Positions 22,861 through 24,979 of a stretch of 24,979 nucleotides of DNA are shown one piece after another (position 1 is the stretch's first letter; each line of letters opens with the position of its first letter). Position numbers and translations under genes: made by a program. The notes beneath the pieces were generated by a model. That model saw only the letters and a list, made by a program, of their open reading frames with translations. It was not told the DNA's origin and did not search any database. Origin of the DNA: DATGMB01 sp035293845 (GTDB taxonomy: Bacteria; Acidobacteriota; Terriglobia; Bryobacterales; Bryobacteraceae); contig DATGMB010000124.1 in NCBI GenBank assembly GCA_035293845.1, positions 1 through 24,979 on the forward strand. Reading direction: 5' to 3'.

Positions 22861-22881
22861 CCGGGCAGTACAGCTCCAAAA
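22801..22881 (+). repeat. direct repeat, copy A (3' end of the LmbE gene)
   Basis: Positions 22801-22860 match 24621-24680 at 57 of 60 bases, an offset of exactly 1820. Weaker similarity continues to about 22881. The three differences (CTC/CTT, CCT/CCG, GCG/GCA) are all synonymous in the LmbE frame. Confidence 0.92.
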
Positions 22882-22992
22882 ACCGGCGGGCTTTGCGTTT
22901 TGGGCCGCGTGGGCCGGACCACGCTTTCGGCTGCCGCGAGACCTTCCGAAGCCCACTCACTGGCAGGCCGGATCGGGTGTAATCTGGCTGGA

Positions 22993-23487
22993 ATGGATTT
23001 GACGGCCCATTTTCAAAGGCTCGCCGGGTACAATCGCATTGCGAACGAGCGGCTTTTTGCGGCTTGCGCGCAATTGGACGACGAGCAATACCGGCAGCAG
23101 CGCAAGGGCTCTTTCGGCAGCATCCATGGACTGCTGAATCACATCCTGTTGGGGGATCGGCGGTGGCTGGGGCTGTTCGAGAACGGCCAACGCCTCACTC
23201 CCCCTCTGCACCAGATACTCTATGACAGCTTTTCCAGTCTGCGAACGGCGAGAGTGGCGGAGGACGCGCGAATCGTGGCATTTTTCTCCCATCTCGACCG
23301 GTCCTTCTGGAGCCGGTCCTTTGCATACACGAACAACCAAGGCAAGGATTATGTGGAGTCGGCGGCGATCGCGTGCGCTCATCTGTTCAACCATCAGACG
23401 CACCATCGAGGTCAGATCCATGTCATGTTGAGTCAAACCACGGTCAAACCGCCATCTTTGGACTTGCACCGCATCCTCAACCCCTAG
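22993..23487 (+). CDS. DinB/YfiT-like four-helix-bundle metalloprotein
   Basis: A 164-aa protein with the DinB fold and its metal-binding His triad: H50 in GLLNHILLGDRRW, and H134 and H138 in HLFNHQTHHRGQ. DinB-like proteins include thiol S-transferases and hydrolases that use bacillithiol or mycothiol; many are uncharacterised. It lies inside the segment bounded by the 60-bp direct repeats, with a more mixed codon choice (CAA, TTT, GCA) than its neighbours. The ATG at 22993 is preferred over earlier in-frame starts because the fold begins there; TAATCT (22980-22985) lies 7 nt upstream. Confidence 0.85.
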   Translation: MDLTAHFQRLAGYNRIANERLFAACAQLDDEQYRQQRKGSFGSIHGLLNHILLGDRRWLGLFENGQRLTPPLHQILYDSFSSLRTARVAEDARIVAFFSHLDRSFWSRSFAYTNNQGKDYVESAAIACAHLFNHQTHHRGQIHVMLSQTTVKPPSLDLHRILNP

Positions 23488-23544
23488 GGCCGGCGCCGCA
23501 TCGCTTCGCGAGCATGAGGGGTTTCGGTCACAATAGGAAACGCG

Positions 23545-24615
23545 ATGCGAATTCGATCTCTGCAAGCCCGGACGGTTCGAGTGCCGATGGCGCATCCACA
23601 TCGGACGGCGAGCGGCATCGTGGCGGAGTCGCCGCTGGCGCTCATCGACGCCGTTACCGACCAGGGTGCGACGGGGCGCGCGATCGTCTTCACCTACACG
23701 GCCGCAGCGCTCAAACCGGTGGCAGATCTGATTCAAAACCTGGCGCCATGGGTGGAAGGCGAGAACCTGGCCCCGGCGGCCATCGGGCAGAAGCTCGCGA
23801 TGCGCCTTCGATTACTCGGAACGCAAGGTCTTGTGGGAATGGCTCTGGCAGGGATCGACATGGCCTTGTGGGATGCCCTCGCGTGGGCGAACTGCGTCTC
23901 GTTATTCACGTTGCTGGGGGGCGATGCGGGGTCCATACCGGCGTATGGAGCCGTCGGATATGACGGCGAAGCCGAATCCGCGAGAGCTGCGGAAGAATGG
24001 GTGGAGCGCGGCTTCACGGGCGTGAAGGCGAAAATCGGCTATCCCACTCTGGCGGAAGATCGCGCGGTGATCCGGGCAATTCGGAATGCCGTCGGCCCGC
24101 GGGTCGCCGTCATGGTGGACTATAACCAATCCCTTGCGCCGGCCGATGCCGTCGAGCGGCTGCGATATCTCGACGACGAGGGGCTGGCCTGGATTGAGGA
24201 GCCGACTCTGGCGCACGACTACCGGGGCCACGCCCACATCGCGCGCGAGATTCGGACGCCAATCCAGTGCGGCGAGAATTGGTGGGGTGTGCGGGATATG
24301 GAGCAGGCCATCGAAGCCCGCGCCAGCGATTACATGATGCCGGATGTGATGAAGATCGGGGGCGTGACCGGCTGGATGCGTGCTGCCGCGCTGGGCGAGG
24401 TCCACGGGATTCGTTTGTCGAACCACCTCTGGCCCGAAGTCAGCGCGCAGCTGCTCTGCGCCACGCCGACCGCGCATTGGCTGGAATACTCGGACTGGTG
24501 GAATCCGGTGCTCGCGGAACCGCTGCGCGTGGAGAGAGGGCTGGCGCGCGTCGAGGGTGTCACCGGCGCCGGAATTCGCTGGAACGAGGAAGCCGTAAGG
24601 CGCTACGCGGCATAG
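23545..24615 (+). CDS. enolase-superfamily enzyme, mandelate racemase-like
   Basis: A 356-aa protein. The N-terminal capping domain covers about 1-125. The barrel carries the KxK pair K161 and K163 (VKAKIGYP), metal ligands D192 (VDYNQ), E218 (IEEPT) and E244 (CGENWWG), D267 (MPDVMKIGG), H294 (SNHLWPE) and E314 (HWLEYSDWW). The Lys plus His/Asp dyad is the mandelate racemase subgroup arrangement, so it abstracts a proton alpha to a carboxylate. Acid-sugar dehydratase or racemase activity is likely; the substrate is unknown. AGGAAA lies 7 nt before the ATG. It sits in the repeat-bounded segment, 57 bp after the DinB-like gene. Confidence 0.88.
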   Translation: MRIRSLQARTVRVPMAHPHRTASGIVAESPLALIDAVTDQGATGRAIVFTYTAAALKPVADLIQNLAPWVEGENLAPAAIGQKLAMRLRLLGTQGLVGMALAGIDMALWDALAWANCVSLFTLLGGDAGSIPAYGAVGYDGEAESARAAEEWVERGFTGVKAKIGYPTLAEDRAVIRAIRNAVGPRVAVMVDYNQSLAPADAVERLRYLDDEGLAWIEEPTLAHDYRGHAHIAREIRTPIQCGENWWGVRDMEQAIEARASDYMMPDVMKIGGVTGWMRAAALGEVHGIRLSNHLWPEVSAQLLCATPTAHWLEYSDWWNPVLAEPLRVERGLARVEGVTGAGIRWNEEAVRRYAA

Positions 24616-24620
24616 CTCTC

Positions 24621-24702
24621 TACCCGCTTTCGCCGCTGCTGCAGGAGCTTCTGGCGGACACGATTGCCGCGCCGGCATAATCGGGCAACACGGCTATCAA
24701 AA
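24621..24702 (+). repeat. direct repeat, copy B (orphan 3' end of an LmbE gene)
   Basis: A near-identical copy of the last 60 bp of the LmbE gene including the stop codon, starting 6 bp after the enolase-superfamily stop and not part of any gene there. Similarity fades at about 24702, just before the terminator. Confidence 0.92.
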
Positions 24703-24704
24703 AC

Positions 24705-24734
24705 GAAAAACCGCTTAAAAAAAGCGGTTTTTTC
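24705..24734 (+). terminator. intrinsic terminator 1
   Basis: AAAAACCGCTT (24706-24716) pairs with AAGCGGTTTTTT (24722-24733) around a short A-rich loop. The A tract before and T tract after make it bidirectional. Confidence 0.88.
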
Positions 24735-24762
24735 TCGTAAGTTATTGATTCCACGAGTGGGT

Positions 24763-24787
24763 AACCGCTTTTTGGAAGCGGTTTTTC
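24763..24787 (+). terminator. intrinsic terminator 2
   Basis: AACCGCTT (24763-24770) pairs with AAGCGGTT (24776-24783), loop TTTGG, with the T run extending to 24786. It has the same CCGCTT/AAGCGG core as terminator 1, 29 nt downstream. Confidence 0.85.
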
Positions 24788-24886
24788 GTTGGGAAAACGG
24801 CTCCTGCCCGCTGCCGCGCGTCCGCCCGCTGGCCCGGAAACCCCGCCCCCTGTTAAACTGAAAGAGCCTCCCCAAAAACATCAATC

Positions 24887-24979
24887 ATGAAATTTGGTGT
24901 CATTGTCTTTCCCGGCAGCAATTGCGATCACGACGCGTTTTACGCCGTGGCCAACAACCTGGGGCAGAAGGCGGAATTC
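24887..24979 (+). CDS. purQ: phosphoribosylformylglycinamidine synthase subunit PurQ (5' part only)
   Basis: The window ends after 31 codons. MKFGVIVFPGSNCDHDAF is the highly typical PurQ N-terminus, the start of the class I glutamine amidotransferase domain that supplies ammonia to PurL in step four of purine synthesis. The catalytic Cys lies beyond the window. TAAACT (24853-24858) is a possible -10. No Shine-Dalgarno sequence is evident in the short leader. Confidence 0.9.
   Translation, partial: MKFGVIVFPGSNCDHDAFYAVANNLGQKAEF

Noticed and set aside
22900..22992. Longer N-terminus of the DinB-like protein
   Set aside because: The extra 31 residues have no DinB similarity, and the ATG at 22993 fits the family start and the nearby -10-like box.
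24267..24680. Plus-strand frame ending in the same 19 residues as the LmbE protein
   Set aside because: The upstream part is an off-frame shadow of the enolase-superfamily gene. Only the last 60 bp are a real duplication.

Overview
The window looks like a piece of a high-GC Acidobacteriota chromosome, probably near Bryobacterales/Solibacter. That placement is an inference from gene content: a VWFA-related protein of the acidobacterial type, the N-terminus of a carboxypeptidase-regulatory/TonB-type outer-membrane protein, a long Asp-box (BNR/VPS10-like) secreted protein, two Gfo/Idh/MocA oxidoreductases, a PhyH-type dioxygenase, an LmbE deacetylase and a 3' purQ start. No rRNA, tRNA, CRISPR array, transposase or integrase was seen.

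Layout. 1-4805 is mostly minus strand: a truncated TonB-type protein, an A24 prepilin peptidase, a secreted GH3 N-acetylhexosaminidase, a stand-alone receiver protein and a VWFA-related protein. 4915-5483 is a parDE-like toxin-antitoxin pair. 5487-6614 holds a rhomboid protease and a small membrane protein (minus). From 6733 come a Gfo/Idh/MocA oxidoreductase and then a SAM-II-like riboswitch with its own promoter, terminator and possible antiterminator, leading into an unrecognised 129-aa gene. This is followed by a secreted VWA-like protein and an exported SAM-dependent methyltransferase. 10666-12773 (minus) carries a PhyH-family dioxygenase and a parvulin-type lipoprotein, divergent from a second Gfo/Idh/MocA gene. 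13944-14486 is a peroxiredoxin whose catalytic cysteine codon is replaced by in-frame TGA, with a SECIS-like hairpin just downstream: a predicted selenoprotein. A second parDE-like module follows at 14618-15120. 15223-16538 (minus) is a PpiC-type isomerase translationally coupled to a zinc-ribbon protein, divergent from the 1051-aa Asp-box protein. 19821-21687 is an operon of membrane protein, ECF sigma factor and zinc anti-sigma factor. Then come an ArsC/Spx-like protein lacking its cysteine, an LmbE deacetylase, a DinB-like protein, an enolase-superfamily enzyme, two terminators and the start of purQ.

Three things deserve most attention. First, the predicted selenocysteine peroxiredoxin with its SECIS candidate. 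Second, a SAM-II riboswitch controlling a gene not recognisable as a methionine gene. Third, a 60-bp near-perfect direct repeat (57/60, all three differences synonymous) that duplicates the 3' end of the LmbE gene on the far side of the DinB and enolase genes. The repeat suggests those two genes arrived as a 1.8-kb insertion that rebuilt the end of its target gene. In addition, many genes have a TAnnnT -10-like box only about 7-13 nt before the start codon and no Shine-Dalgarno sequence, which suggests widespread leaderless transcription.
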